64,000 nt of DNA from Paralvinella palmiformis (taxonomy: Eukaryota > Annelida > Polychaeta > Terebellida > Alvinellidae). Shown piece after piece: positions 11,633 to 22,493 of the stretch. Position numbers and translations under genes: made by a program. Location: NCBI GenBank assembly GCA_025642065.1, contig JAODUP010000031.1:328501-392500 (forward strand), read 5' to 3'. The notes beneath the pieces are model-generated. The model was not told the origin of the DNA and did no database searches. It was given only the letters and a program-made list of their open reading frames with translations. Position 1 is the stretch's first letter. Each line of letters begins with the position of its first letter.

Positions 11633-14337
11633 ATAATGTTGGCTTCCATACATACATATACACTAGGGGTCCAGTATGGACAAATTTGCACTACACTGGT
11701 CCCCAAAATTTCATATTCAACATTCAATATTATTGATTGACATACACTGTTATGTACTGTATATACTCGTGTATAGACCGCACTTTTAATACTACGATAT
11801 CACTGCCAAAAGCGAGTGCATCTTATACACTGGTCAGACTAAAAAGGAAGGTAATATTTGGCATAATTTAGGGAGAAATACAATAATATTGTTTTTCAAT
11901 ATTAATAAAGAATATATGAACAATAAACAAATTAATTAGGTGTGTTTTCACTATTGTCTTTCGACTTCAAACAGCAGTACAGAAACATAATACTATAAAT
12001 GAGATATTATTTTGCATAACTTCATATGTGGCTATGCCCAATAGGCGACAGCCAGCGAGTACCCAAAAACTACCCCAAACTTCAACAAGACAAGATAACA
12101 TCATATACTTGTTATATTTATCCAACGACTATGTCTGGAAATCTAAAACGAAAGCGATGTGCATATGGTAGAGAGTTTAAACTGAAAGTTGTGCAGTATG
12201 CTAACAATAGTCATAACAACAGGCAGACAGCTCATTAGTTCAGTGTTTGGGAGAAGCAAGTGCGCAACTGGCAAAAATCCGTGCTTGAATTAGCCCAGAT
12301 GCCACGAGCAAAGAAGGCACGCAGAGGGAGGAAGTCTTCTTTCTTCCAAGAAGAATGAGAGCTGAAAGACTGGATATTTGAATACAGATAACAGAGTTAT
12401 GTTGTTACCCGTGGCGCTATAAGAATGAAAGCAAAACAGATAATTAACAATTGTTGGTGCTGGGTGGTGCACACGTTTCATGCGGCATAATAAACTGGTA
12501 CTCCGACAGAACACCAAGATATGCCAACGTGTTCCCGCTGACTTTGAAGAGAAAATTACTTCCTTCCAACGCTTCATGATACACCAGAGACTAAGATATT
12601 CGTATCGCTATCCTAGAAGTATGGATGAGACACCTGTGTTTTTGTACTTGCCGTCAAATAGAACTGTGGATTCTGTTGGTTCGAAGTCAGTTATCATTCG
12701 TACCATGAGCCACGATAAAACATATTTCACTGCAGTACTCGCGTGTATGGCCGATGGAACCAAACTGCCGCCAAAGGTCATATTCAAACAAAAGACCATG
12801 CCGCAAAAGTAGTTCCCAATCGGTGTCATCGTTTACGTTCACCCAAAAGGGTGGATGGACAGTGATGGGATGTTAATTTGGCTACAGAAAATTTGGGATA
12901 GACGCCCAGGCGATGGACTTATAAACACCAAAAGTCTAATTGTCTGGGACCAATTCCGCACTCCTCGACAAAGTGAAACAGCGTACCGCCCGCAGCTTCA
13001 ACACAGATATCCCCGTCGTCCCAGGGGGGCTGACATCAATTCTACAGCTACTTGATGTGTCCGTCAGTCATCCATTCAAGCGCAAACTTCATGATCTGTG
13101 GTCAGCCTGTGTGTCGTTTGACTCTTTCCAATGAACAGCAGCAGCCAACCTGAAACGGCTGTCGTTACCTGTCGTCACACAGTGGGTGAAAAAAGCCTGG
13201 GATTCTATCGACCCCGCCATTATTACTAAATCATTCAAAAAGTACTCTATCAGCAATTATTTAGATGGCACGGAAGATGATGTATTGTGGGATGAACAGC
13301 ATGACAAATCTGACACTGACTCTGACGAAGAAGGCTACCAGGTGTATGATGATACATGAATAGATACAACAGATGTTCAATGAAAATAGTGATGATGATG
13401 ATGAATTATTGGTCCTAAAACCTAGTACGTCTTATACACGAGTATATTCGCTTTATGTTGTTCTTGTCATATGAAATGAATATCACCAGAGTTTGTCTAT
13501 ACCATAAAACGCATTGGTTAAATATGTTGGCGGATGAAGGCTAACAAACTGAAATATGTCAAAGGCCCAAGTTATACGGCTACAATCTCCTCAGGATGGT
13601 GATAGTGTTTCTGAAGTCGGTGTCTCGGCTAAAAGTTATGCATTCCTTCATAATACATCATTCTTTGGATTGTAGGTATTCGTTGCTTTATGTACCTGCT
13701 AACTATATGGATGGTAAACATGATCAGTTGGCGTCTCGTCCAATCCATTGATTCGGGTTTGATGCTGATCACGCACAATGTCATAAATGGAACTGACCCA
13801 CAGTATCTGAAGAACAAGAACCCTATCGGAGATATTTCTGGCTTCTATCATACCTAATACTTCTATATAATCGTGCATTCAGCTTTGGTGCCCACATGTT
13901 TCTGGAGTTACGTGCCTGCAAATGTCCGTTCAAAAACAAAAAAGAATGCAGCTTTTAATAAGTCGGTAGTTGAGAGATTTTTGCAATCTAAACACACAAT
14001 GTTTTTACTTAATTATCGTTTCTTACTCGTTTTCTACGCTATTTCAGGGTTTTATTTTCTCTACCTTCTCTGTGGGGTGTTTGAAAACAGTTTACTGTAG
14101 CTTTTACTCTCTCACTCTGTGTGTGTGTGTGTGTGTGTGTCATGTTCCCGGTCATACTGGTTTTGATTAACAGACGCCTGGACAATAATACAATATTTGC
14201 TGGCATTTCAGATCGATCTTGAAGATGTGAAGACAGCCTTCGAGGCCGAATACGAACAAAGTTTGGCAGACTTCGTCGAAAGCGACTGTGGCGGAGACTA
14301 CAAACGATTGCTTTTGTCTATAATTAATCACGAGTAA
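3130..14337 (+). CDS. Annexin, complete, 9 coding exons (315 aa)
   Basis: Calcium-dependent phospholipid-binding annexin of the cytosol and membrane face. Coding exons: 3130-3138, 9482-9551, 9686-9780, 9941-10054, 10272-10362, 10450-10601, 11134-11311, 11438-11550, 14212-14337. All introns are GT-AG, phases agree throughout, and the sum is 948 nt (315 aa plus stop), the usual length of a short-tailed annexin. Four annexin repeats are visible at about residues 13-82, 85-154, 168-240 and 244-313. Type II calcium loops: GLGT (25-28), KGAGT (96-100), a divergent GEGQCGT (179-185) and KGAGT (256-260), with downstream acidic partners such as SDTSG (138-142) and SETSG (223-227). The N-terminal tail is short (MATIHPNPDFDPEA), so no long proline/glycine tail like A7 or A11. 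The start is the ATG at 3130, a 9-nt coding exon followed by a gtatgt donor. Which annexin subfamily it belongs to cannot be said without a tree. Confidence 0.95.
3374..3425. repeat. GAT/GAC trinucleotide microsatellite
   Basis: About 17 units of gat with interspersed gac/gcc, just inside annexin intron 1. Confidence 0.85.
3520..3672. repeat. TA run (3520-3552) and GT run (about 3645-3672)
   Basis: Two dinucleotide microsatellites. The open frames across them (TA read as Ile-Tyr, CA/GT as His-Thr or Cys-Val) are artefacts of the repeat, not genes. Confidence 0.85.
4279..4400 (+). mobile_element. Possible Gypsy-type retrotransposon relic
   Basis: The translation MFHVPGETNTGAD resembles the motif at the end of the Gypsy RNase H domain (H-x-P-G-x-x-N-x-x-A-D-A-L-S-R). 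A TA microsatellite (about 4319-4350) sits exactly where the ALSR residues would follow, after which LAAMVTRVK continues. Only this short motif supports the call; no reverse transcriptase or integrase is seen nearby. Confidence 0.3.
6300..6909 (-). pseudogene. MULE-type transposase C-terminal fragment (FLYWCH-linked kind)
   Basis: Minus-strand pieces in two frames give FGLYCGMIGSMAFLPVDK, then EDLLIYFDRTYVSG, then WNVHDATMNNNHRINNLCEDW, FFNLVGYYHP, and finally IQQDVVGNRLQ-stop and RYVQLQKSLHNLYLDRIEG. These match, in order, the end of Mutator-like transposases found in invertebrates (ALAFxP ... YFexTYxxG ... W...RTNNxxEgWH..... hP ... iQQd). One frameshift near 6790 and an in-frame stop mark it as dead. 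Confidence 0.7.
7022..7073. repeat. TA microsatellite
   Basis: About 20 uninterrupted TA units; another TA run lies at about 7353-7381. Confidence 0.85.
7135..7318 (+). mobile_element. SINE family C copy, tRNA-like head
   Basis: A tRNA-like head with a box-A-like tagtggtttgagca and a box-B-like ggttctaatgc is followed by a body containing gtgaccagcgccgaggcta and an ACTC-type tail (ttcactcgctcattcactg). The same body order recurs at 10890, 16458 and 17336, which is why I treat it as one dispersed SINE family. Confidence 0.6.
7840..8345. mobile_element. Hairpin MITE with long terminal inverted repeats
   Basis: The left part (about 7870-7975) and the reverse complement of the right part (about 8205-8345) align: gcatcgcaaccgtgttcg against gcatcggaaccgtgttcg, then ctagcgctaacggtcc against ttggcgttaaaggttc, then acactcaatgcgcatgcg against gcactcaacgcgcaagcg. 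The right arm has about 35 extra bases. No transposase lies between the arms. Superfamily cannot be assigned because the exact ends and target duplication are unclear. Confidence 0.65.
9004..9186 (-). mobile_element. SINE family A, full-length copy
   Basis: Read on the minus strand it begins ggcgcctccgtggtctagcg (tRNA-like 5' end with box A), has box B gtgttcgaatcac, then a body with gcccacgccg reversed, ctttcacttcgtctcatta, ggtcgctcggcccatttagc and ends in acatcaatcaatc. Other copies are at 20104 (+), 41458 (-), 46041 (-), 52521 (-) and 61501 (+). It is a pol III type retroelement, not a tRNA gene: the acceptor stem does not close and the family is dispersed. Confidence 0.8.
10890..11080 (+). 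mobile_element. SINE family C copy (diverged) in annexin intron 6
   Basis: The head-like segment agcccattgaaagggcactt and gagtttcaatccc resembles a decayed box A/box B pair, and the body ccatgtgtccaggtgtaatc followed by cctaagctaaag matches catatgtcgtaggtgtaac ... gatgctaaac of the copy at 16458. It lies between annexin exons 6 and 7. Confidence 0.45.
11569..11630. repeat. Compound CA/TA microsatellite
   Basis: A CA run (about 11569-11598) passes directly into a TA run (about 11599-11628) just downstream of annexin exon 8. Confidence 0.85.
11761..13447 (+). mobile_element. Pogo/Tigger-like DNA transposon, degraded (copy P1), annexin intron 8
   Basis: Terminal inverted repeats atatactcgtgtata (left) and tatacacgagtatat (right) bound about 1.69 kb. 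The transposase would begin at ATG 12131 (MSGNLKRKRCAYGREFKLKV), the psq-type helix-turn-helix start of this family. It continues through EKQVRNW, a CENP-B-like part (RVPADFEEKI), the first catalytic Asp in MDETP (about 12622), ACMADGTKLPPKVIFK, the second Asp in VWDQFR, then PGGLTSILQLLDVS and the tail [13 protein letters not shown]. Stops at about 12236 and 12356, frameshifts and an in-frame stop at 12810 show it is inactive. It lies in the 2.66-kb last intron of the annexin gene, same strand. Confidence 0.85.
14118..14140. repeat. GT microsatellite before the last annexin exon
   Basis: About 11 GT units, 72 bases upstream of the last annexin exon (14212). It is close to, but outside, the expected branch-point region. 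Confidence 0.8.
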
Positions 14338-16457
14338 CAACGGCAACATTCTAAAATACAATACGACAAGTCAACGTTTAATTATAATTACCGTTATTGT
14401 TATCTTACACCATTTTTTTTAACCCGAACCCAGTAGTATTAGATTTGATCACCTTACATTCGTCTCGGCTCCGAAACGAAACAATCTCTCATTCTATTTC
14501 TCCGAAGGTGCCAGCCAACAATCGAATCATCCTCTGGCTGTAATACAAAACATTAAACGTACGATCTATTCTTGAACACGGGGATACGATAAGCGTAAGA
14601 CCAATTGTCGGGGAACAAACTAGACTTATATTCCACAATTTATATATTACGAATTCCGATTGGAATCGAGCTTGCTTTGACGTCAGTTAGATTAGTATTT
14701 ACACCTACTCGCCCACCAGGCAGCGCCAAGGCTGCGCTTGCTGTTTGCAACTTGATATCCGCACTTTCTGATTACTCTGCTAGTTGAAGGTTAATGTTAC
14801 TTTACGGCGTACACCGCCAGCCAAGTCCCGCTGTGAGCGCCGTGTACCATTCCCTTCGAGACAGTATTATATATATATATACGCCAGTTCGCGTAGTAAC
14901 TAACTATATTCCGGGTTGGGCCCGCTTTCAGTAATCACGCTGCACGAAGTCCACACCAAAAATATACCTCGCTGAGCATGTAAAGATGTCATCTCGCTGA
15001 ACAAGCCATCAATTAGTCCAACTCGTATACCGACTTACCATTTGTGATGTACGTATGCACGACCAAGTATAGCGATAATCTGTTCATTTGTGCTTGTTTC
15101 CGTTTTTGGTTCATTTCGTTCTTATTTTATATTTATTACGTGGGGGATCTCTGCAGATGTTTGTTTCTTGTATAGGATTTAATGATTCGGTGGCCAAACT
15201 TAAGGCTGCCGCACTGTTAAGCTAACCGTGTTAACGGTTTCTGATGGCCGGGTTGTATACTTTCGTTCGGCTTTTCGGCAGTTTGTTAATATTTACGTTA
15301 CCTCTCCCACAACCCCCAGATTAATAATGCTAAGCTTTACATATTTCTCATTGTTAACTGTTCTGGTGTATCCGTGTTTTTCAGTATTGGTGTAACATTC
15401 ACTGCTTTTGTATTTTAAAAAACAACGAATGACGTCAACGGCAGAGAGCAAAACGATAAAGTAGATAGTTCCAATATATGTCGTTTGTTGTTTGATCAAC
15501 GTGTACCGTGGGTAAAACCCTATGTATGTGGCCTCTACACCGTGTCTGAATCTGTATACAAGTACATTCACTATTTGTTGTACATTTTATTAGCTGTTGG
15601 CCGTTGCCAAAGAAGTTCCTTTCAATCTTGCACTAATAAGACGACGCAGATTTTGGGAAGTTTTAGATTCGGGAGACAATGGCTTCCTCGGTGTGTGTTT
15701 ATCACCGAATGTTCAATCTCCCATTACAATTCGCTGCTGTAATTACAATCCCATCAAATCACAAGAAATCAACTGAATTCCGTGGCAGTGGTATAACTAT
15801 ATACTCCACACTAATAATAATAATATGTACAACTGACATATTGAAGTAATTAGTAATGACCATTACTGTCGTTTCACAGTTTTCCAATCCAAACAATGCC
15901 GCCATCATTGATGCGTTTGCTTTGAATTGACCGAATTTATTGAACTCTCTGCATGTTTCATGTCTAAAACTGGTTTTATCTAATATATATATATATATAT
16001 ATTGTTTTGTTCTCATCACGATAAAACGTATGATAAAAATAATTTTGGTTTGACCGAGACCCTACGCGAATATATCCCGGGTTAATTAAAAGCTAAACGC
16101 GTGAAATTATATGGCATTACAGTAATTAATACTAATCCATAACTGTACCCGTATCAATGACGTAGGGTTAGGAAAACCCCGAAGCAACTTTCAGTTTCGT
16201 TTTTCTTGAACACCCAGTTTCTGTTTTATTCATGCTATTCTATCCTGGATGGTGACCGTGTACGGTATGATCAGAACTAAAATGCTGGAAGAATGAAATG
16301 TGGGAAAGACGTCCGAATAGTATTCAATCGTTGGTACATTAATAAAACTTCATTATCACGCTGCAAATTAAGAATCTCTACTGGCAGCCAATGCCAAACA
16401 TAACGTACTTCATTCATTCCTTCGTTGTTCTAGCCGTTTCGATGGAACAATGATTGG
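14338..16457. other. Annexin 3' flank and intergenic
   Basis: The annexin 3' UTR begins here. A possible ATTAAA signal is at 14552-14557, but no strong AATAAA lies in the first few hundred bases, so the transcript end is uncertain. The rest has short open frames without family resemblance and TA runs at about 14868 and 15981. No gene recognised. Confidence 0.5.
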
Positions 16458-16590
16458 AACACTGTTCTACAAACTTTCAGGTTATGGGCCCGAATCCGGC
16501 ACTTGCTGTGTTTGTGGATCGTGCTTCCCTAGGCAGTCGTCCCTAGACCATATGTCGTAGGTGTAACTAGCGATGATGCTAAACAAATGA
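16458..16590 (+). mobile_element. SINE family C copy
   Basis: Contains gtttgtggatcgtgcttccc, tagaccatatgtcgtaggtg and tagcgatgatgctaaac, aligning with the body of the copy at 7135 (gttcgtgggttaat, ggccatataagtcccag, cagcgccgaggctaaac). Confidence 0.5.
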
Positions 16591-17019
16591 ACTAAACCAA
16601 CTAGGTCAAACACGATCCGAATTTTATCTGTCATTTTGGGCACTCTTCTGTCGTTGGATTGTAAGAAATTTGAACTGACTCGCTTCATGTTATTAGATGG
16701 CAATGATTTATTCACGTGTATGCATAGGCAAGTACACACGCGCACGCACACACACAAACTGTATAATTCAAATCGTTGTCAAGTTGCTCCGTATCAAACT
16801 GTTTGTTGTTACTATTGTTCGGCAGAAACGCATCTCGTCCAAGCGGTCACTGCCTTCGATCATGACGAAAGATCGCCAAAGATTAAGCGTGATCTTTAAC
16901 CGCAGACACTCAGCATATCTATACATCTACATCTCTAGAGTATATTTAAAATTTAATATGATCAAAATACTTGCTGAAACCCGTGATTATAGGACATGCA
17001 GCATTAAAACAAAAATAAA

Positions 17020-17110
17020 ATATCAATAATAATAATAATAATAATGTGTTATATTTGTATAGCGCCCTATTCAGCTAGAAGCTGTTCTAAGGCGCTTTAC
17101 AATATTATTT
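17020..17110. mobile_element. AAT-tailed retroelement end
   Basis: AAT repeats followed by tgttatatttgtatagcgcc and ctaaggcgctttacaatat. The 'tatagcgc' block next to AAT repeats recalls the LINE 3' ends at 325 and 17448, but the body differs, so this may be a related but distinct family. Confidence 0.35.
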
Positions 17111-17335
17111 CGTTTAAATGTTCATTAAGATACAGCATATAAACACCTGTAATACATCATAATTGTAATTAACAAATGTCAGGTAATTTAATAGTAACGT
17201 CAGTAATTATCACTAAGATATATATGAGGTGAAGTGAACGGTGAAACGCCCTTTAGATTTAGGGCGGTTAGTCGATGAAAGTATAGATATAGGGCTGCTC
17301 GGTTAAATTAATAACAATTGATAGTAAGTAATCTG

Positions 17336-17450
17336 TAGGTCTGTCTGTGTGACCTTTTCGAGGGAGTCGGTCATATGTACCTGGTATGACCAGCGCTGAG
17401 GCCAAATGGAACACTCATTCACCCATCTACTCGCCAACCAACTCGCTCTA
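17336..17450 (+). mobile_element. SINE family C, 3' part
   Basis: gtctgtgtgaccttttcgag and tatgaccagcgctgaggcca followed by an ACTC-type tail (cactcattcacccatctact), matching the 3' half of the copy at 7135. The tRNA-like head is missing, so it is 5'-truncated. Confidence 0.55.
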
Positions 17451-17735
17451 GTAATAATAATAATATTAATAATAACAAACTTCTATAGCCCCATATCATC
17501 GAAAAGAATCTAGCTCAGTGGTATGATGCAAAATTCACCAACAAATGATCGGATGCAGTGGAAACTTGGGAGAGATAAGCAAGTCTGAAAAGGTTTTCAA
17601 ATGGTGACGGAGAGAAACTATGCTATTTGATGACTTAGTATATTCAGGGAATGAGTTCCAAAGAATAGGGACAGCAACTGAAAAAGCACGAGTCTCAGCA
17701 TGAGTTTTAATATTGGGAACAGACAGCAAGTGAAA
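17448..17735 (-). mobile_element. CR1-like LINE 3' fragment
   Basis: Minus-strand translation from about 17729 gives SVPNIKTHAETRAFSVAVP, then ILWNSFPEYTKSS and VSLRHHLKTF. This is the highly conserved end of CR1/Jockey-type ORF2 (R-A-F-S-V-A-A-P-x-L-W-N-S-L-P ... F-K-x-x-L-K-T). The 3' UTR follows and ends in ATT repeats at about 17448-17470. Everything upstream of the extreme C-terminus is absent: a 5'-truncated insertion. Confidence 0.75.
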
Positions 17736-17739
17736 TACT

Positions 17740-19386
17740 CACTCACTCACCCATCCATTCACCCACTCACGTACACGTATCCAATATATACTGGATCATA
17801 ATTATGATGGCCATCAATACAACACATGGGATGGAATGGCTGCACATTAGGGTTTAGGTAGATTGAATGACAAATATGTGATTATGTAGTGTTAGAACTT
17901 CAATTTATGTTCTGGAAGGTGTCGTTATATAGAATGAATAATATTCAGGAATTTTAAATGTAAAGAGGAGACATTATTAGTGTCGGTTTATTATTGTTGA
18001 CATAACGGAACTATCTGAAACGCATGATCCATTGTGTATTCAACTGGAAAGACTATGTGCAGCCATTCAAATGAAAACATCCGGGACCGCGTGTATTCAC
18101 CAAATATGATAGTGGAGTTATACAGTGAGTATTTAGGGCACAGACTGGCCTAGAGTTGTAAGTTGTCAGTAACAACAGTTATTTCTAATATAAATGCAAA
18201 TTGTATGCTTATATATAAATATATATATGGCAACTCCAGTAATACATAAAAAAGAGAAATAGCTGAAGTCTCCCCAATGATAGAATGGACCACTCTTTTT
18301 TTATATTTATGGGCCATGTTGTAATATTGTCATCTTCAAGTTATCTGAAAGCGGTTTCTTCAAATACCTAAAATCGTTTCTTTGTAAAAATGTGTTAAAT
18401 TTCTGCTTCATCTTCTTCACTTGAATGATCATCCTGACAAGGAGACTGAGGAAAGACAGTTTTTTGTTCTGATTCCATATCAAAAGAATCCTCCGCTGCT
18501 CCCACGTCATCTTTTACTTCCCATCTTCCCTTTTACTTCTTTTTATCCAGGCATCTAATGCCCCTTTTGGTTCGGCATTTACTCGTGTATTTTGGACACA
18601 GTTGCTGACAACACCACCGACACAGTTGCTGGCAACATCACCGACAAACCATTATTTTGTGTGTTGGAGGGGGGATCAGTTTGAGCCACGACTCCATTGA
18701 GGAAACAACTAGTCTGATTCAGTGCAACACTAACAGAGTATTTAATAGGATTATCATTTTATAGTAGGATTATTGAATACGCTTATTGGTGTAAGTACAT
18801 TCCCATAATATATGAGAATATCAAGCAATTACCCAATTTGTTCAAACATTTCCTTGCTTCTTTGTTTCATTATAATGGTATTATGTGAGCACAATCCATT
18901 GCGGCTACCCTCCATGTTTCCTTTAGTAATAATAAATATGATGTTTGTTGTATTTATTGTTATTATACAGGGGCCTATATTGAAAGAGTTTTACCCTCCA
19001 CCTTGTAAATAAACACTAGTAGTTATCTAGTATATGTGCATCTATGTATGTATATATGTTACATAAATATTTTGACACCATAGTTTACATTCACCAATAA
19101 TTTGCTCTGGCTCAAAGGTAGTCTACGCATAAAACATTTCAATACCATAGATGCTGATCTCGGCTCCATTCTGGGTTCGAATAGCTAAACAAATCCTACC
19201 TATATCAACCATACGGACAGAGGTCCGACAGGTTCGGCGTCGCCAAGTTGTTCGATCGGAGTGAAAGCCTATCCCTTTTATGGGCTCTCGGCGCGCCAAC
19301 CAACATAACAGTTTCAGGTGAACACGCAACAAAGGTGTGTCCTGTTCAAAGATACTCATACGTAAGACTTAAGGTGTTTTTTCCGG

Positions 19387-19429
<43 letters not shown>

Positions 19430-20103
19430 CATATACAAGGATGTCGATTCTAAGACCTTTATTATAGTTTAAATCCAGAACAGCAATATTTTTAAAGCTG
19501 GACCTGATTTTTCATTTTGTTGACATTAACTGTATATTAAATGTTTATTTTGGGAGCAAGTGTAACATTTGTTTTTACTTTGCCCGCCTCCGTGTGGACC
19601 CGTACCGTCCATGGCCATTAGCGCTACACGTCACGGGGAGCATACCGTTTCCAGCCTTCCATCATGGGTACACAAACTACAACAGTCCATCATCTTCCAA
19701 CACTAGCTTCCTCATCCATCACCGAGTCAACTATGGTGTACACATTAAAGATTAGTAGTAAGTAGCCTGTTTGTAGAATGGAACCAAGCTTGAAACTTCT
19801 AGTCCATCATGAAGATAGGAGTTACTCCTCTATCTCACCCAACCCCTCGCCACATCCAAATTCTCGAAGGAGGGAGCACCATGCAACTTCCGAAGTTCCC
19901 AAAGCCCAGTATCAACGTTGTACACTACAGTACAATGTACACGCTCGTCTACATCATATACACAACTGAATGCCCTCTGAAGATATATGTAACTGGGAGT
20001 AGTACGCAAGTGAGTGAGCCAGTGAATGACATTTTAATGGTAGGTTGGCACAACAAGGTCAAGATTTATAATTTTCGTAAATTCATAATCAGGATTTTTT
20101 AAA
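17740..20103. other. Intergenic, no gene recognised
   Basis: Contains an ACTC/ACCC simple repeat at about 17738-17770, a two-unit 24-bp repeat at about 18598-18650 (cacagttgctgacaacacca), and a long TA run at about 19389-19425. Short open frames (for example 18510-18307 minus and 19359-19123 minus) show no recognised motif. Confidence 0.5.
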
Positions 20104-20278
20104 TCTCCGTGTTGTAAATGGTAGCGTGATTTGTCACAGATCTAGAGCACTTCGGTTCAAACCCCGGCCGGTCTATGTCAGAAGGATGTTTCATCTTTTA
20201 CTTCGCTTTATTTCTTTTGGAGGTCACTCGGCCCATTTAGCCTGCCATTTACACAAAAGTGGCTTTTAAACAGCAACA
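20104..20278 (+). mobile_element. SINE family A copy
   Basis: Diverged plus-strand copy: ctccgtgttgtaaatggtag (head), cttcggttcaaaccccgg (box B), catcttttacttcgctttat, ggtcactcggcccatttagc and acaaaagtggctttt at the 3' end. Confidence 0.75.
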
Positions 20279-20894
20279 TATCTCATAAGTGTGTGCACGG
20301 ATTTATAATTGTTTGACTATGCATTTGATTATGTGACGTAGCATGTATGGCGTGATAATAACCATTTAAGACTATGCTACGAATAGGATAATTAGTGCAT
20401 GTACAAGTAACATAGTGATGAATGTAATCTCACAAACTGGGTAGGGATAGGTATAAAATATAAAATCACATAATGTTTCTTTCTCAAACCAGTCATAATA
20501 TTAATATTATGACAATATATAACATTGTCAATAACCCAGCAATCTGTGTGATCATGAAAGTAATGAAAAATTATGATTATATTCTCAATGTAATCAATTA
20601 CGATCGAGTACATTGTGTTTAGAAATGACAATTACTATGATTATTACTTGCAGGGCTGTATTATCCATAAGGCTGACTAGGCTAAAGCTGGGACACTGTG
20701 TTCATTTTACATCACCCCATCTAAGCTAAGATATATACAATACTGTGGCTAAGAAACCTCCAAATGTAATGTCACGAATTAAAGATGAAACATCCCCTAA
20801 ACATGCCTAGACCTGGATTTGAATCCGGATGCTGGAAGTATGTGGTCTTATCACACTGCCAGCAGGATGTACAACTTCAGAAGATCTGCGGCAT

Positions 20895-21335
20895 TCTACC
20901 AGCATTTCATCCGGTCGGATGGTTTGAGGGTGTTAGTGTACTGGATTTGAGTGTACGGACGTTAGAGTACATAGATGTCAGTGAACCTGACAATTGTGTA
21001 CTGGATGCTGGTGTACCAGACCATTAGCCTACATTGACAATCTATGTCCAGAGTTACAACCAGACACAATTATGAAATATTTTGAATTGGCCACTGTGTT
21101 TTCAAGACGTTCATTGGTGTACGTCCCCTACAGTTCTGGAATATACGCCAAAGGGTGGAGGTTGATGTCCAGAACAAATAATCACGTGGAAGGTTGGCGC
21201 AACCGTTTCGATAATATGGTTAATTCATCTCATCCAAGTTTCTGGAAGTATTTGCTTCTCCTTAAGAGAGACATGGATCTTACCAAGAAAGATCTAGTTC
21301 ACTCAAACTTTTAAACTATTTATAAATATTTATTA
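20895..21335 (+). pseudogene. MULE transposase C-terminal fragment, left arm of a large inverted repeat
   Basis: Plus-strand translation contains YIDNLCPELQPDTIMKYFEL, SRTNNHVEGWRNRF, SSHPSFWKYLLLLKRDMD and LTKKDLVHS, matching the Mutator-like signature R-T-N-N-x-x-E-G-W-x-x-x-F ... H-P-S-x-W. It is a C-terminal fragment only. Upstream (20930-21025) is a run of degenerate tgtact/gtgtac motifs which also appears, inverted, at 22380-22440. Confidence 0.65.
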
Positions 21336-21353
21336 AAAAATAAAATCATAATA

Positions 21354-22038
21354 CAGTGAGAAGCCTTTAATCCGGACATCGTTTATCCAGCAAATTCACC
21401 TTCCGACACTTTAATGTCTGTGACGGATTTAGCTCCATTATAAATGACTCTTTAATTCGACAAATTCGCGTTCCAACTCCCACACTTCATTTCGCCAACA
21501 TTGTTAAATGGCCTCAATAATCCGACAACACGAAAAAGTTCCCAAATATTTCCGCTAGTTCAGTCATGCAAAACACACCGACATGTTGTCAGTAATGGTT
21601 AGTTAACCCGTACACACACGATAACAAATTACAATCGTCCTTGACCTAACACACCTACACACGATGCTTCCATTGCCTGTGACTATCTCATAGCCAATCA
21701 TAATCATCATGATTCAAATGTGTGATCTTTCCAATGAGCATATCATGAGTTAATCTGATGGACTAAGTGACAGGAGTATTTCTTTATAATGTCTGTAATT
21801 TTTTCCTGGTTTTATTGTGTCATAATTGTTGAAAATAAATAAATAAACCACATGCAAGTGTCATTGTGGTTTAAATGGATGTTGCGTATTATTTTTATTA
21901 CATACAACGGCATGTCTTTACGATCTAAAAATGTGTGACACAAACTACCGGTATTTTACGGAATCGACATTCCGATATTCACCTTTATCCGACATATTAT
22001 CATGTGACAAACCTTGTCGGATTAACGGATTCTCACTG
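21354..22038. mobile_element. Pogo/Tigger-type MITE, 685 bp, with TA duplications
   Basis: Left end cagtgagaagcctttaatcc and reverse-complemented right end cagtgagaatccgttaatcc are inverted repeats, and the element is flanked by TA on both sides (21352-21353 and 22039-22040), the Tc1/mariner hallmark. CAGT...ATCCGGAC ends are characteristic of pogo/Tigger elements. No transposase frame lies inside, so it is non-autonomous. It separates the two arms of the MULE inverted repeat. Confidence 0.85.
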
Positions 22039-22069
22039 TATCGCATATTGTAGGCAATTCCAGACAGAA

Positions 22070-22450
22070 AGGTCGAAATGTCTGTAACTGAATCCCCTAC
22101 AAATCTGAGAATTCTCATGTTGTTGTCTTCATATCTTTGGTTGCGTTTACTTTCATCTCATCGAATGGAGTGGACCAAATATTTCTTGGCAAGATCCAGT
22201 TCCCTCCTTCTTCCATCTGGTGCACGTCCATTTCTACAAATGCCGGTATTACCATATTTCGGTATTGAAGGAAATTGAAAATTTGTCATAATTGTGTCTA
22301 GTTGTAACTCATGCCATAGATTTTCAATGTACACTAATGTCTGGTTCGCTAATATCAAGTACACAAATGTCAGGTCCACTAATATCTATGTACACTAACG
22401 TACGTACACTAATATCCAGTACACTAACACCCCGATACCGGTCGGATGTG
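22070..22450 (-). pseudogene. MULE fragment, right (inverted) arm, internally deleted
   Basis: Minus-strand translation gives YIENLWHELQLDTIMTNFQF and ELDLAKKYLVHS, the same frame as the left arm at 20895-21335 but without the RTNNxxEGW block. Reverse-complement DNA aligns with the left arm across tgttagtgtactggat, tacatagatat, gacctgaca and gagttacaactagacacaat, so the two arms form an inverted duplication. Confidence 0.65.
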
Positions 22451-22493
22451 ACACGCACTTTAAAAGCGGTAATTACTCTCAACCACAAGACAG

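Noticed and set aside
18307..18510. 67-aa minus-strand frame (Lys/Leu-rich)
   Set aside because: No motif, no splice support; chance frame in AT-rich DNA.
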